Notes under the pieces: generated by a model
What the model saw: the letters and a program-made list of their open reading frames with translations, nothing else
Databases searched by the model: none
What the model was told of the DNA's origin: nothing
Program-made: the position numbers and the translations under genes
Assembly: GCA_022560025.1 (NCBI GenBank)
Contig: JAFISE010000187.1
Span: 1 to 58,825 of the forward strand
Reading direction: 5' to 3'
Source: Stagonosporopsis chrysanthemi
Taxonomy: Eukaryota > Ascomycota > Dothideomycetes > Pleosporales > Didymellaceae
DNA: 58,825 nucleotides
Shown here: piece after piece, positions 43,929-53,569 of the stretch
How positions within the stretch are numbered: position 1 is the first letter of the stretch
Layout: every line of letters begins with the position of its first letter

Positions 43929-44559
43929 ATGGCCTCCCTCAGCTGTAAGTGCGCCCTCTGTTTACTAGCATAGTAGCTGGTCCCCATTGAGTTAATCACG
44001 CAATCTCTGCGCGTTTTGACCACAATGCCATCAATTGTATCAAGAGCTGACATGGTTCCTATCAGACCTCCCTCCCGTCAAGCCCTCTGCCATCGCTCTC
44101 GGCACGGCCTTCAACCACGCTGTCTCCCTTGCCGTTCTCGGCCCCGTCTTCGGTGACGCCTACCGCCGCGCACAGCAGGCCAACTCCAAGGAGGAGTACT
44201 TCCACTCCAAGGAGGCCGCCACCGCCGCTGCCACCTGGGGTAGCTCCATTGTCGGCTCTGCCGTCCAGTCGTACGGTGTTGGTGCTCTCATCAACGCTAC
44301 CGGCACCCTTACCTACAAGGGCGCTGCTTACCTCGGCTCTTTGATCTTCTTCGCTTCCGCTGCTCCTTCCGTACGTCATCCTTCACTTCATCGGAATCCA
44401 GAATTGCATACTAACAACATCCAGATCGTCTCCCAGGTCCTGACCGAGAAGCGTCCTCTTGACACCATCGCCGTTGGCGCTGTTGCCCGCGTCCTCGAGA
44501 CCGTCGGTCTCTCCCTGTTCCTCACCTACTGGGGTACCCGCACCAACCCTTTCGAGTAA
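43929..44559 (+). CDS. DUF1761-like small membrane protein
   Basis: Exons 43929..43944, 44066..44370 and 44425..44559; introns of 121 and 54 nt (second branch site TACTAAC). The product is 151 residues. Four hydrophobic segments are visible, centred near residues 25, 70, 100 and 135, with a polar loop (DAYRRAQQANSKEEYFHSKE) after the first. This size and layout match the DUF1761 family of four-helix membrane proteins, whose function is unknown. The codons are strongly biased to C-ending forms, which suggests high expression. Confidence 0.75.
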
Positions 44560-45497
44560 AGTACTCGCAAGGAGTTGAGTTGTTCTTTCATCTTGGCGGC
44601 TAGAATGAGCTCGTCAGTATTTGGCGTCGTGGAGAATGAAGCGATATGATATGAGCCTACAGCAGGCCTGCTTCGATTATGATATGTAACATTACCCAAT
44701 GAATTAATCTAATTCTCCCAACTGTTGTGCCTTGCTGACATCACCCGTGACCCTGATGTGCTCGAGTGAACTCTCAAACTAACTAACATATTTGTGTCTG
44801 GCCACTGCGGCTCAAGCACATCTGTTTATTCTGTACTGATGCCTCGGTTGTACCAACATGTCGCAGGAACAACCTCGAATCCACCGCCCGAGTTCCCCAC
44901 CTCTACCAACAGTACATCGGCGGGTCCGCAACACTAAGCCCATTCCACCGCTGCCAGTACCCGACATCAGGAAATTGGTGGCTTGACACGTCATGCACGT
45001 TCGTAGTGCCTGGCTGAACTTTGGTCAAACGACAAGCACGTCACATCGCGATCGACGTTAGCGCCGATCCTCTACACGCTAAAGGAGAAGGCCCGCAAGC
45101 TCGGGGTTGAGATGCAATTGGGTTTGGTAGAGCACTTGGTGAAATAGAAACACGTCTCGAGAACAAGAGATGCGCGTAGTATTGTGGTTCGACTCTGATT
45201 GGCAGGTAATCTGGCTTGTGTTGGTACTGCTTAAGAACACAGCACGCTGGCCTTGCTGAACAATGTCGAATCCGTCCGAACTCTATTGCGGGCAGCTGGA
45301 AATTGTGAGAGTCTTCCGTATGTACGCCTTTGAATAGCCCGGTGGACCTCAGACTTCGCATGGCGTAGCAGGGCTGTACCTACCCCAAGGCCACGATTGA
45401 TGCACTTGGCAGCGCTGTACCTGTACTGCAAGTTCTGTCTCTATTCTGTGAGTTGTGAAACGAAGAAGTTCAGTCATAGCCATACAAGGCCCCTCGC
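44560..45497. other. Intergenic region between convergent genes
   Basis: 938 bp between the DUF1761-like gene and the deacetylase gene. A 42-codon plus-strand frame from 44858 is rich in Pro and Arg, but nothing supports it as a gene. No RNA gene recognised. Confidence 0.45.
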
Positions 45498-46307
45498 TCA
45501 GCTTCTGAAGTCTCTGTCCTTCGCAGTAGCTTCAAGCAGGCCCGTCACAGTCGTAATCGTATAGCCCCTCCTCTTCAACTCAGGCAACACCTTGCGCAAC
45601 ATCGGCAACGTCCAAGGTCTCCTATCATGACAGATGATAATCCCCCCGGGCCGCGCCATACTCAGTACATGCCTCGCATTCACCGCTGGATACGCAATCT
45701 GTGGATCATGCGGATAGATACTCCCCAGCACCATCTGATACCCCATCTCCTTGACCTGCGCGCGCATCCTCGTACTGAAGAACCCGGACCCTGGTCGAAA
45801 ATACTTCGGCGGCCGAGGCATATCCACCGCCGCATAGGTCTGATTGATCGCACTCTCTACCTCCATCATCTCCGCCTGCAACTGTGCCGGCGCCAGCGCC
45901 CGCGACGGCTCGTCATGCATAGCGTGATTCCCCAGCTCCATCCCACTCTTCACCAGCTCCTCCAGCACGCCCTCCCTCCCCTGCACCTGGCCCCCGATCA
46001 CAAAAAACGTCGCCCGCGCATCGTTCTCCCGCAGTGCCTCGACAATCCCTTGCGAGTACTCCGACGGCGCGTCGTCGATGGTCAACGCAATCACTTTCTG
46101 CGCCGTGGGCACGTGCCATAGAACGTCGGACCAGCGGCGCTGGAAGTACCGGATTAGGGTGTTGGGCGGCTTGTATATGCAGTAGAATGGAAAGAGCAAG
46201 GTGAAGATTGATGCGATCAAAAGGAGCATTGCAAACAGCCGGGAGCGGCGTGCGCGGCGCTGTAGTTTGGAGGGGAGGCGAAATAGCCGGCACGAGGGAC
46301 GGTACAT
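45498..46307 (-). CDS. Polysaccharide deacetylase (CE4/NodB-like), membrane-anchored
   Basis: A single exon of 269 residues. A basic N-terminus (RRARRSR) precedes a hydrophobic signal anchor at about 25-46. The NodB domain is recognisable but altered: motif 1 reads TIDDAPS (canonical TFDDGP); then ATFFVIG; motif 2 reads GNHAMHDEPS, where the second metal-ligand position is Asp instead of His; motif 3 reads YFRPGSGFF; and the last motif has IICHD. The same variant occurs, as I recall, in a fungal subfamily, so the enzyme may be active on a chitin-type substrate with changed metal binding. It is a short, single-domain protein without a carbohydrate-binding module. The start at 46307 is the first ATG. 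Confidence 0.85.
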   Translation of the reverse strand: MYRPSCRLFRLPSKLQRRARRSRLFAMLLLIASIFTLLFPFYCIYKPPNTLIRYFQRRWSDVLWHVPTAQKVIALTIDDAPSEYSQGIVEALRENDARATFFVIGGQVQGREGVLEELVKSGMELGNHAMHDEPSRALAPAQLQAEMMEVESAINQTYAAVDMPRPPKYFRPGSGFFSTRMRAQVKEMGYQMVLGSIYPHDPQIAYPAVNARHVLSMARPGGIIICHDRRPWTLPMLRKVLPELKRRGYTITTVTGLLEATAKDRDFRS

Positions 46308-46790
46308 GAGGTGCCGAGTCGGTGTGGAGGTTGTTGGGTGATCATGTTACGGTCTGGACTTTATGGTTGAGAGGGCATTGTGAGGTTGTCGTTTGTGGTG
46401 TTCTCATGTTGTGATCGTTCGTGAAAGTCGACGTGGATGAAAGGGGTTAGAGCAGGGATGCTGAGACAGGGATGCGTCAGCACCCATGCGGGTAGGCGAG
46501 CCAACACGATTTTTTCATTCTTCTGTCACTTCAACCCTCACTTCTGCAACTGCATCGGTACGCTCAAACATACGCTTTATCATCATGATCAGGACAAAGC
46601 GTGTAGTCAATGAGCAGTCGCTATGCATAGCCAACCAGCTGTCATTATAAATATACCCAGGAACGAATTTGTCACGCTTGTTCGAAAAGACCACCTTCGT
46701 TACAAGCCCTCTTAGATATTCCAAGAACGACCCCGTGCGCGTTTAATTGACCTGACTGCCTGTATTGTGGCTACTCGGGTCTCATGACGC

Positions 46791-47054
46791 TCATACATAA
46801 TTCCAATGCTTGATAATTCCTTCTGTCTGTACCGAAGGAAACGCAAAAGGCCCAATACATTGAATCCATAATACTGTATCCAACTCCTCGAACACATAAG
46901 CCTCCTCTGCTGTCGCGTAGGCTCTTGAGATGGTAGTATCTGTCATTTGTTCGCGCTTGGACGCCGGTTTGATGTACTCAACCTCCTCGTCCTTCACGTT
47001 GTTGCTCGCGTCGTTTTCCGCCTCCTTATGCTTATACAGAGAAGCTCGTTTCAT
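46791..47054 (-). CDS. Hypothetical ORF, doubtful
   Basis: An 87-codon frame with an ATG start. The first 60 residues are charged (KHKEAENDASNN, EEVEYIKPASKREQ); the end is hydrophobic and aromatic, perhaps read-through into an intron. No domain recognised. It could be an orphan gene or a chance frame. Confidence 0.2.
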   Translation of the reverse strand: MKRASLYKHKEAENDASNNVKDEEVEYIKPASKREQMTDTTISRAYATAEEAYVFEELDTVLWIQCIGPFAFPSVQTEGIIKHWNYV

Positions 47055-47239
47055 TCGAAGGATTAGTCGTAGGAAGAATAGCTCCCTAGACTAGCTATAA
47101 CTACTATAACGAATTCACTAAGTTTCTTTGTACGAACTTGTAGTGTTCACCATTCTCTATTCTTTAGGCTGTGAAAGTTGAGATTAATAATATGATGGAA
47201 TATTGTAGCGCGTATAAAATATTCAGTAAGGATATAAAT

Positions 47240-47485
47240 CTATCCAGCTGTGAACAAAGAGTTCTTCTGTACGCCCTTCCCCTCCCCGCCTCTGTGAACG
47301 CCAGAAACATCTCGCATGCAAACAATCCACCCGCCCACATTGACTCGCTCCTTGAAGTCTCGCTTCACACCTTTGCGGAACTGTGGCTCCAACAACCCCC
47401 GCATCAACTCTGATGTCACCTGCTGTGCCACTAACCCGGTGGTCTTTCTCGAGGTGACTGTTCTTGCGATATCCCCGGCTGACAC
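47240..47485 (-). CDS. Unassigned ORF, possible exon or relic
   Basis: This minus-strand frame is open further upstream to about 47548, with no ATG. It reads protein-like: DLKRIVASFDNK, then SAGDIARTVTSRKTTGLVAQ, then MRGLLEPQF and RDFKERVNVGGW. It has no stop for about 100 codons, although two other frames overlap. I recognise no family. A CCAG acceptor-like site lies upstream near 47575, so an exon or the remains of a gene are both possible. Confidence 0.25.
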   Translation of the reverse strand: MSAGDIARTVTSRKTTGLVAQQVTSELMRGLLEPQFRKGVKRDFKERVNVGGWIVCMRDVSGVHRGGEGKGVQKNSLFTAG

Positions 47486-47773
47486 GAATATCTTGTTGTC
47501 GAAGCTCGCAACAATTCGCTTTAGATCCCTCAGACAGGCAGACGTGACAGAACATCGCTACATCCATGACAAGAATGTCTGGAAACAACGCATATCACAA
47601 GAAATGGAATGACCCGGTGACTGAGCCCAAGACACTCACATCGGCATACGCAGCGTGCAGCGATGAAAAGGAGGATATTTGACAACTCATGTCAATGCTC
47701 TTTACATTACTACGTTTGTAAACACGCTAGATCGAACCACATGTCTTCACCCTCCTCCTCGCGAGTAGGAAAG

Positions 47774-47789
47774 CCCCCCCCCCCCCCCC
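47774..47789. repeat. Run of 16 C
   Basis: A homopolymer of 16 C lies 15 bp beyond the flavoprotein stop codon on the minus strand. It shows that long C tracts do occur inside this assembly, which bears on the poly-G and poly-C contig ends. Confidence 0.9.
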
Positions 47790-47803
47790 TCCATTTTGTC
47801 CTC

Positions 47804-49108
47804 TCACAACATAGCCTGGGTAATATCCGCCCCTCTCCTCGCCCACACCCCATCAATCCCCATATCAAACTTCCCGTCGTCTTTATGCATAACCACCGGC
47901 TCCTCTCCGCCTTCACTCCCATCCCCCCTCGGATTCCTGAAGATGACGCTCTTCTCAATCCCCAGCGTGAGATGGATCGCCGCCGGGTCACTGACCTTGT
48001 ACTCCTGCATCGCCTCGCCCTCGTCCTCCCCAGTACCCCCTAGAAGGCGCTGGATATTCGCAGCCACAACCTCGGCCTGCTTCAGCGCCGGCCGCGCCGC
48101 CTTGTGCGCCCCTGTATCCGCGATGTCGCCGAGCGCGAAGACATTGGGGAGGGAGCGGTCAGCGACTTGCAGCGAGGGGCGGACTTTGATGAATCCGGCG
48201 GCGTCGATGGAGGAAGGGGACAGCGAAGCGAGGATATCGGACTGTGGCGTTTGGCCCGTGGAAATGATGGCGAAATCCGCGGCGACTTTGGTCCCGTCTG
48301 CGACGTCGACGGTGAACTCGGAGCCGTCGGTCGGGTACCCGGCGGAGGGGAGCTGGACGCGGCCCCGGCCCAGCACGGTGGCTACGCCTAGCTCGGCGAG
48401 GCGCTGGGAGACCAGAGCGTGCAGGGCTGGGTGGAATTTGCTCATGAGGTGGGCGCGCGAGTGGATCAGGGTTACGCTTTTCGCGGGGAACAGCTGCTTG
48501 ATGTCTGTTGCCATCTGAACGCCCACTGCGCCACCGCCGATGATGACGATCTTGTTGCTGGCTTCGACTTGCGCGGCGTGCTTGCGGAGATACGTCGTGC
48601 CGTCCAGTTTCTCGCTCCCGGGGAGCGTGCTGGGCGGGCTGAGCTTCGTGCCTGTGGTGATTGCCAGCGCGGCGTAGGAGATGGTGCTTGTCTTCTGTCC
48701 ATCGAGCTCGACTTCACGGTCCAGCGTTATGGAGTCTTTACTCAGGCTCAGTGCTTTTGCCTGGATGATTGCGCCGGCCTGGCCGAGTCGGCTTTTCTGA
48801 TAGGGGATGAAAGCCTTGTGCGTGTCGACTTTGGTGGTGAGTGCGTACCGCGGAAACGCGAAGAGATGCTGGAAGTGGCTGTTTTTCTCGATAAGGAGAA
48901 CGCGGAATTTGTCTGAAGATGTCTTTGCGAGGGTTTCCGCAAGGTTGAGTCCAACGTACGAGCCGCCTACCACGACAACATTCTTTGGCGCAGATTTGGA
49001 CATGGCGTTTCGGAGCATGAAGGTTTGGTTTGACTTGGAGTAGAAAGTGAAGAAAAGAACGAGGAGGGCGGAGCCGGCTTTTTTGTACATAAAAATGAAG
49101 TCGTACAT
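47804..49108 (-). CDS. AIF/FSP1-like FAD-dependent pyridine nucleotide oxidoreductase
   Basis: A single exon of 434 residues. The first FAD-binding motif is VVVVGGSYVGLN (about 44-55) and a second dinucleotide fold is IVIIGGGAVGVQ (about 193-204), giving the two-Rossmann layout of the AIFM2/FSP1 (AMID) type. The late FAD motif VFALGDIADTG is also present, followed by the usual QAEVVAANIQRLL helix. Such proteins reduce quinones with NAD(P)H. The start at 49108 adds a hydrophobic stretch (SALLVLFFTFY, about 13-23) that could anchor the protein in a membrane; an in-frame ATG at 49018 or 49003 would give a soluble form. No Cys-x4-Cys redox pair is seen, which separates it from glutathione-reductase types. 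Confidence 0.87.
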   Translation of the reverse strand: MYDFIFMYKKAGSALLVLFFTFYSKSNQTFMLRNAMSKSAPKNVVVVGGSYVGLNLAETLAKTSSDKFRVLLIEKNSHFQHLFAFPRYALTTKVDTHKAFIPYQKSRLGQAGAIIQAKALSLSKDSITLDREVELDGQKTSTISYAALAITTGTKLSPPSTLPGSEKLDGTTYLRKHAAQVEASNKIVIIGGGAVGVQMATDIKQLFPAKSVTLIHSRAHLMSKFHPALHALVSQRLAELGVATVLGRGRVQLPSAGYPTDGSEFTVDVADGTKVAADFAIISTGQTPQSDILASLSPSSIDAAGFIKVRPSLQVADRSLPNVFALGDIADTGAHKAARPALKQAEVVAANIQRLLGGTGEDEGEAMQEYKVSDPAAIHLTLGIEKSVIFRNPRGDGSEGGEEPVVMHKDDGKFDMGIDGVWARRGADITQAML

Positions 49109-49441
49109 ATGCCGGGCATGCTGCCTGTTATCTGATCGAACGCCGTTGGCGGAAGAGTGTTTAGCAGGCTAATCAGATCTTCGTATACAACTCTAATTGG
49201 TTGCTGTTGAGGCTCGGTGGTTCGGGCGGCCGAGGCGACGTAAGTCCGTTAGGCTACGACACCCGTGACGCGACAAAGCTTACCCACTTCCCGAGCTTCA
49301 TTCCGCGCTTACAAAAGGGACGACAGTTTGTACTCAAACTGAATTCTTCATTTGGTGAGATGAATGACTCATCACTAGCTTCATTGTGTGCTGGAAGCAT
49401 TGACTTTTTTTTACACGCAAAGAATGTACCGGTATCGCTGC
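49109..49441. promoter_or_regulatory. Promoter region of the flavoprotein gene
   Basis: 333 bp between two minus-strand genes, holding the 3' end of the MFS gene and the flavoprotein promoter. Nothing specific recognised. Confidence 0.45.
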
Positions 49442-51057
49442 TCACAAGACATATCTGAACTCCCTATTCACCAAATCTGTCTGATCCAAGAACTCATGGT
49501 TTTCTTCGATCTTCCAGTCCTCACCTTTAGCCAGCTTCTCCTCCTCTCTTTGCCGATTCCGGCGAACGAAGAGCCACCGCATCAGTACCAGATCAATTGT
49601 GATCAGCACATAAAGAATCACAATGCTGATCTTCGCTGGCAGATACCTCGGTGCATCTTTGCTCTGAAACGTTTGCGGCGAGATAATGTTGCCAATTGTG
49701 TAGGCAATTGTGCCGATGACACTCACTGTAATCTTCTTTGTGCTGCCTGCGACGTTGGAAGCCTGTAAGCCTAGGATCGTCGTCCAGCCGATTGGGATAC
49801 CGCCCGAGAAGTAGTAGCCGATGAGAGCAGGCACTTTGTTGGTGGTGGCCATCAGTATAGCACCAATAATGGCGGGAATGTGGCCAGCGATGCAGGCGTA
49901 GAGGCGCTGTTCGGTCTTCATGGCGATGAATGTCAAACCAACAAGCACCACGATCTCGTACGCGCCGAGTGGTGTGACGAGTAGCAGTGATTCTTTTGAT
50001 GTGTAGCCCATGCCCTTGACCAGGATGTTCCCGAAAGATGTAGCGATTGAGTTGGGAATGTTGGCGGCGAAGATCCAGAAAGCATACAGCCAGGTCATCG
50101 GATCCTTGATTGCCTCCCAGAACTGATCCCATTTGAAAGTCCGACTACCAATTCCTTGGATGTTGCCGCGGATGCGTTCAATGTGGAGGCTCTTCTCTTC
50201 CGGTGTAAGGAAGCCAGCGAATTCGGGCGAATCGGGCATGATGAACCAGAAGCTGACACCGATCACTGCTGTGAGAAGCCCCAAGAAGAGGAAGATGACT
50301 TGCCATCCTCGAAGAGCGGCATTAACATCACCACCGACGTGGTTAGCTACCCCGTATGCGAAGTAGCCACCAAACATCTGGGCCGCACCACAGACGGAAA
50401 ACCAGATGCCCACGCGGAAGGCTTGTTCGTTGCGAGTGTACCATTGCGAGGTAAAGATCACCCAGGCAGGCACAATCGCAGCTTCTGCGGCTCCAAGAAG
50501 GAAACGACAGGCGAGGAGCGAGGCGTAGGATTTGCAGGCTGCAAGTGAAGCCAGCACTGCGCCCCAGATGGTGACATTGACCGCGACGTACTTCGCAAGT
50601 GGAAAGAGCTGGATGAGGCGGATAGTGGGAAACTCAAACGCGAGTTGTCTGCCTGGATGTCAGTAGGAGCTTTGCCGCCAGTTAGAGAGGATGTGTACCC
50701 AAAGAAGAATATGGAGGCTACCCAATTGAACTGGTTACCATGCAGTCCTGTACTCTCAATGATACCGGTGACTGAGGCATACGAAATGGCAGTCTTGTCA
50801 ATGTATTGCAGAAAATACACGATGCAGATCAGCGGCATAATGTGAAGGTCGATTTTTCGCAAAAGACGCTTGCTTGCTGCAGGGTCAAGGGGCTGGTGAA
50901 GACCGCCTGTCTCTTTGAGCAGGTGCAGAGCCGCATCAGCGCCATGAGTTGTTTTTGGCTGATCTCCAGATTGTATTGCTGTTGGTTGTGGCTGCTTCTG
51001 ATCTTCGGCGACCGTATCACTCACCACAGGTGAATGTGTAGGCATAGGGTCAGCCAT
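49442..51057 (-). CDS. MFS transporter, allantoate permease (Dal5/ACS) family
   Basis: Exons 50699..51057 and 49442..50648, a 50 nt intron; 521 residues. Splicing joins IFFFG to QLAFEFPTIRLIQLFPLAKY, the expected helix 2-3 sequence of this family. The N-terminal ~90 residues are cytoplasmic; LRKIDLHIMPLICIVYFLQYIDKTAISYA is the typical start of helix 1 (shown at 96-124) and CRFLLGAAEAAIVPAW is the helix 4 signature. Twelve helices are compatible with the hydrophobic pattern; the cytoplasmic tail is charged. Dal5-type carriers import organic anions such as allantoate, ureidosuccinate, vitamins or dipeptides; the substrate here is unknown. The start at 51057 (MADPMP) is preferred; an upstream ATG would add ~100 residues with no family match. 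Confidence 0.9.
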
Positions 51058-51659
51058 ACTGCGGATTGGGTTGTTACGAAAGCGTGGATATTCGAGCGTA
51101 GAGCGAGATGCACTATGATCTGGCACATCCTCCACATATATATCGTTGCTGCAGAGCGCAAACCCATTCTTATCGATGGTATCCACCTGAGCGAATCCTT
51201 CTGTCTCCATCATACAGCCTTGACAGGTTTTTGTGGAACATGATGGGTGGACGGCTGGAATGCGTTGCAATTTTTTGCCCTTGGCATGTGCAGTACGAGA
51301 TTTATTGTAAGGTTTGACCAGTGTCAGGTCGTTGTGAGATGATGGTTGTAAGCACGTCATCAGATGCTAGTTTTGGGTCATCGCACTTTCCCGTTGTCAG
51401 CTTGAGGCATACAACTGCGAGTCACGTACACTATCTGATGCTTGAACGCGACTGTGCTATACTCAGTAATATTGGAAGGCTTTCTCGAAAGCCATGGGTA
51501 TATAATCGACAACAACCTCCCAGCCACTACAACGCCCTCGCATTCAATTTAACAATTTAAAATGATCCTGTCTCTTCCGGTCTAACACTGTCCATGCATA
51601 CTGGCATGCTCTTCGCGCATGAGTGTGGAAGGTACACCGGCGCGGATTCATCGAGCAGA
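51058..51659. promoter_or_regulatory. Promoter region of the MFS transporter gene
   Basis: 602 bp. It contains several CTTATCGAT/GATAA-like stretches (for example TTATCG near 51168), but no clear GATA cluster that would support nitrogen control. No gene recognised. Confidence 0.4.
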
Positions 51660-52856
51660 TTATCGGACGGTATTTCCATGTTCCTTCTCTTCGTCTTCCT
51701 CTTTCAGCACGGATGCGGTCAATATTTCTTCCTCATCTTCATCGCTTCCTTCTCGAGCGTCTGGAACCCATTCTGAACTTCGTCGGCTCATCTTAGTGAC
51801 GAGGGGAGGGTCGCGAGGGCTTGCTAGGGGGCTAGCGGTGTGCATAGCCCTGATGCTGCTGATACTATCTGTGCGGCCATGACCTAGCAGTCCGCTGCGT
51901 ACGCTGAGCCCGTCTGCCTGCTTGTTTGCGTAGTAGCTGTTGCGCTCACTGCTGAGGACTTGTGCTGTTGCGCCAGATACAGAGTAGACGCTTGCGCGCT
52001 CCGCATTGGCGTTGGAAAGGTTGTTGACGTTGCTGGGTCTGTTCGAAGCGGAGTACATGTTGTCCATGTTGCCGGACAGGACGCTGAGCGGCAGCGACTC
52101 TCGACTGCCACCGTAATGCGACGATGGAGCCATTGCGCGCACTGAGGCGTTCGTGTCGAGGGAGTTGCGGCGGCGGCGCTTCGAAGACGATGCGAGGGTC
52201 AAGATGGAGGCGTCATCGGTGAGCACGTTGTTCGCGGTCGCGACGTGGTAGGAATGGGGACCCTGCTGAGGGGCCAGATGCGGCGGGATGGCTAGGGGCG
52301 GAGGCGAGGTAGGGAACTGATGGGAGAAGTGCACGGGCGGGGCAGCCGTTGTCGCTGCGGGCTGCGCTGTATGACCAGCTCCAAGGATGTGGGAGGGTGC
52401 GCTGGATTGTATTGTCGTCAGGGTGGTGGTGAGGGAGTGCTCTGAGCCATTGGGCGACGAGAAGGTGCTGCCGCCATTCTGGTTGGTGTTGCCCGTGTCG
52501 GCCTTGGAGCGCTGGGAGTGCACCGTCTCGGGCATGGTTGCTACGGTGGGCGCATTTGATCGCGTGCTCTTTGCATGTTGGCGCTGCTGTGCGGCTGCGG
52601 CTTCTTCGGAGGTAAAGCTCTCGTGAGAGTGCCGTGTCTCAGGCGTCGAAAAGGAGAGGTGTCCCGGCGCATCCGCGTTGATGCGGCCGGACTCTGGGTA
52701 GGGGTTGTTTTTCGCGGACGCTTTCTTCGCAGCGCCGTTCTTCTTTCCAGGGCTATTCTGACTGTCCGAGGATGAAGGCTTGAGATTCGCAAGCCGTCTC
52801 ATCCAGCCCGCAAAGGGCCGCTTGCGGGTGGTCTGCCGGTCTGTGAATCCGCGCAT
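51660..52856 (-). CDS. Conserved low-complexity fungal protein (often mislabelled polycystin-like)
   Basis: A single exon of 398 residues starting MRGFTDRQTTRKRPFAGWMRR, which I recall as the conserved start of a Pezizomycotina protein family. The rest is rich in Ser, Pro, Ala, Asn and Gln. A second conserved block is KRRRRNSLDTNASVRA followed by GGSRESLPLSVLSGN (about 255-290). The C-terminus is acidic (SDEDEEEILTAS). There is no transmembrane helix, so the channel label used in some databases is not supported by this sequence. The upstream frame to 53030 lacks family match, so 52856 was chosen. Confidence 0.75.
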   Translation of the reverse strand: MRGFTDRQTTRKRPFAGWMRRLANLKPSSSDSQNSPGKKNGAAKKASAKNNPYPESGRINADAPGHLSFSTPETRHSHESFTSEEAAAAQQRQHAKSTRSNAPTVATMPETVHSQRSKADTGNTNQNGGSTFSSPNGSEHSLTTTLTTIQSSAPSHILGAGHTAQPAATTAAPPVHFSHQFPTSPPPLAIPPHLAPQQGPHSYHVATANNVLTDDASILTLASSSKRRRRNSLDTNASVRAMAPSSHYGGSRESLPLSVLSGNMDNMYSASNRPSNVNNLSNANAERASVYSVSGATAQVLSSERNSYYANKQADGLSVRSGLLGHGRTDSISSIRAMHTASPLASPRDPPLVTKMSRRSSEWVPDAREGSDEDEEEILTASVLKEEDEEKEHGNTVR

Positions 52857-53569
52857 TAGTGGGTGTCGACGTAGAGGTGTGAGAGCCGCAGGAAAGGAGA
52901 TAAGAAATAATAAGTCACGGCCGAAGTTTGGCGCGGCATGGCTGTGCAGCATCCAGAGACGTACCATGGGGTCTCGACGCGGCTTCGGCTGTGGCCATGC
53001 TCGTCTAGCGCCAGGAACAGCAGACAACAACAGGAACGCTGAGTTGTGGATACGGCGTGTGAGTGCGTGGCCTGCTCTGGTTGCTGGGCTCTCGGCAGCG
53101 CTCCACGTGGTGTAGTGTAGACTAGGGTATTACAGCGAGCAAGCTTTTTGCAAAGTAGTCAAGTAGGAGCTCGGTGCACTGGGCTCAGCTGGCAGAAACA
53201 AACCAAGGTGGGTGAAGCGGGTGTCTAGCCGTATGCACTGCAGCAAGCAACTCGAGGGGTTTGCAGAGGTGACGACGAGTGAAGTCAAGATATGCGAAGC
53301 CTGAAACAGAGGAATGTGCTTGGTCGGATCGTTGGCTGGATGCAGCTTGAGGAAGGAGCAATTGGCTGCTTGTGCATTTCCCCAGCTAGACCCTTGCGAG
53401 GAGCTGCGGGCCGGCCGCTGCGCCAAGCCATGACGATGCAGCAAGCCATCCACGCGCCGGTGGGTCGCAGCTGTCCTGACATCCTCGCCCGTCCCCACCC
53501 TGTCTGGACTATCATCATCTCAAGCCTCGACATGGCTCGCTGCACGTCATTTGTCGACACGGGCGGCGG
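52857..53569. promoter_or_regulatory. Divergent upstream region, low-complexity protein gene and MLH3
   Basis: 713 bp between divergent starts. No recognised gene and no perfect MCB (ACGCGT) site, although CACGCGCC occurs at 53452..53459. Confidence 0.45.

Larger units (their letters stand above)
46308..47803. other. 1.5 kb AT-richer region with only doubtful ORFs
   Basis: Between the deacetylase start and the flavoprotein stop. It is one of the less GC-rich stretches. It contains minus-strand frames at 46791..47054 and 47240..47485 that I cannot assign. The 16-C run at 47774..47789 closes the interval. Confidence 0.45.

Noticed and set aside
51058..51360. Longer start for the MFS transporter
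   Set aside because: The extra ~100 residues are Cys/Lys-rich and unlike the family; MADPMP at 51057 gives the usual length.
52857..53030. Longer start for the low-complexity protein
   Set aside because: The conserved start is MRGFTDRQ at 52856; upstream sequence looks like leader.
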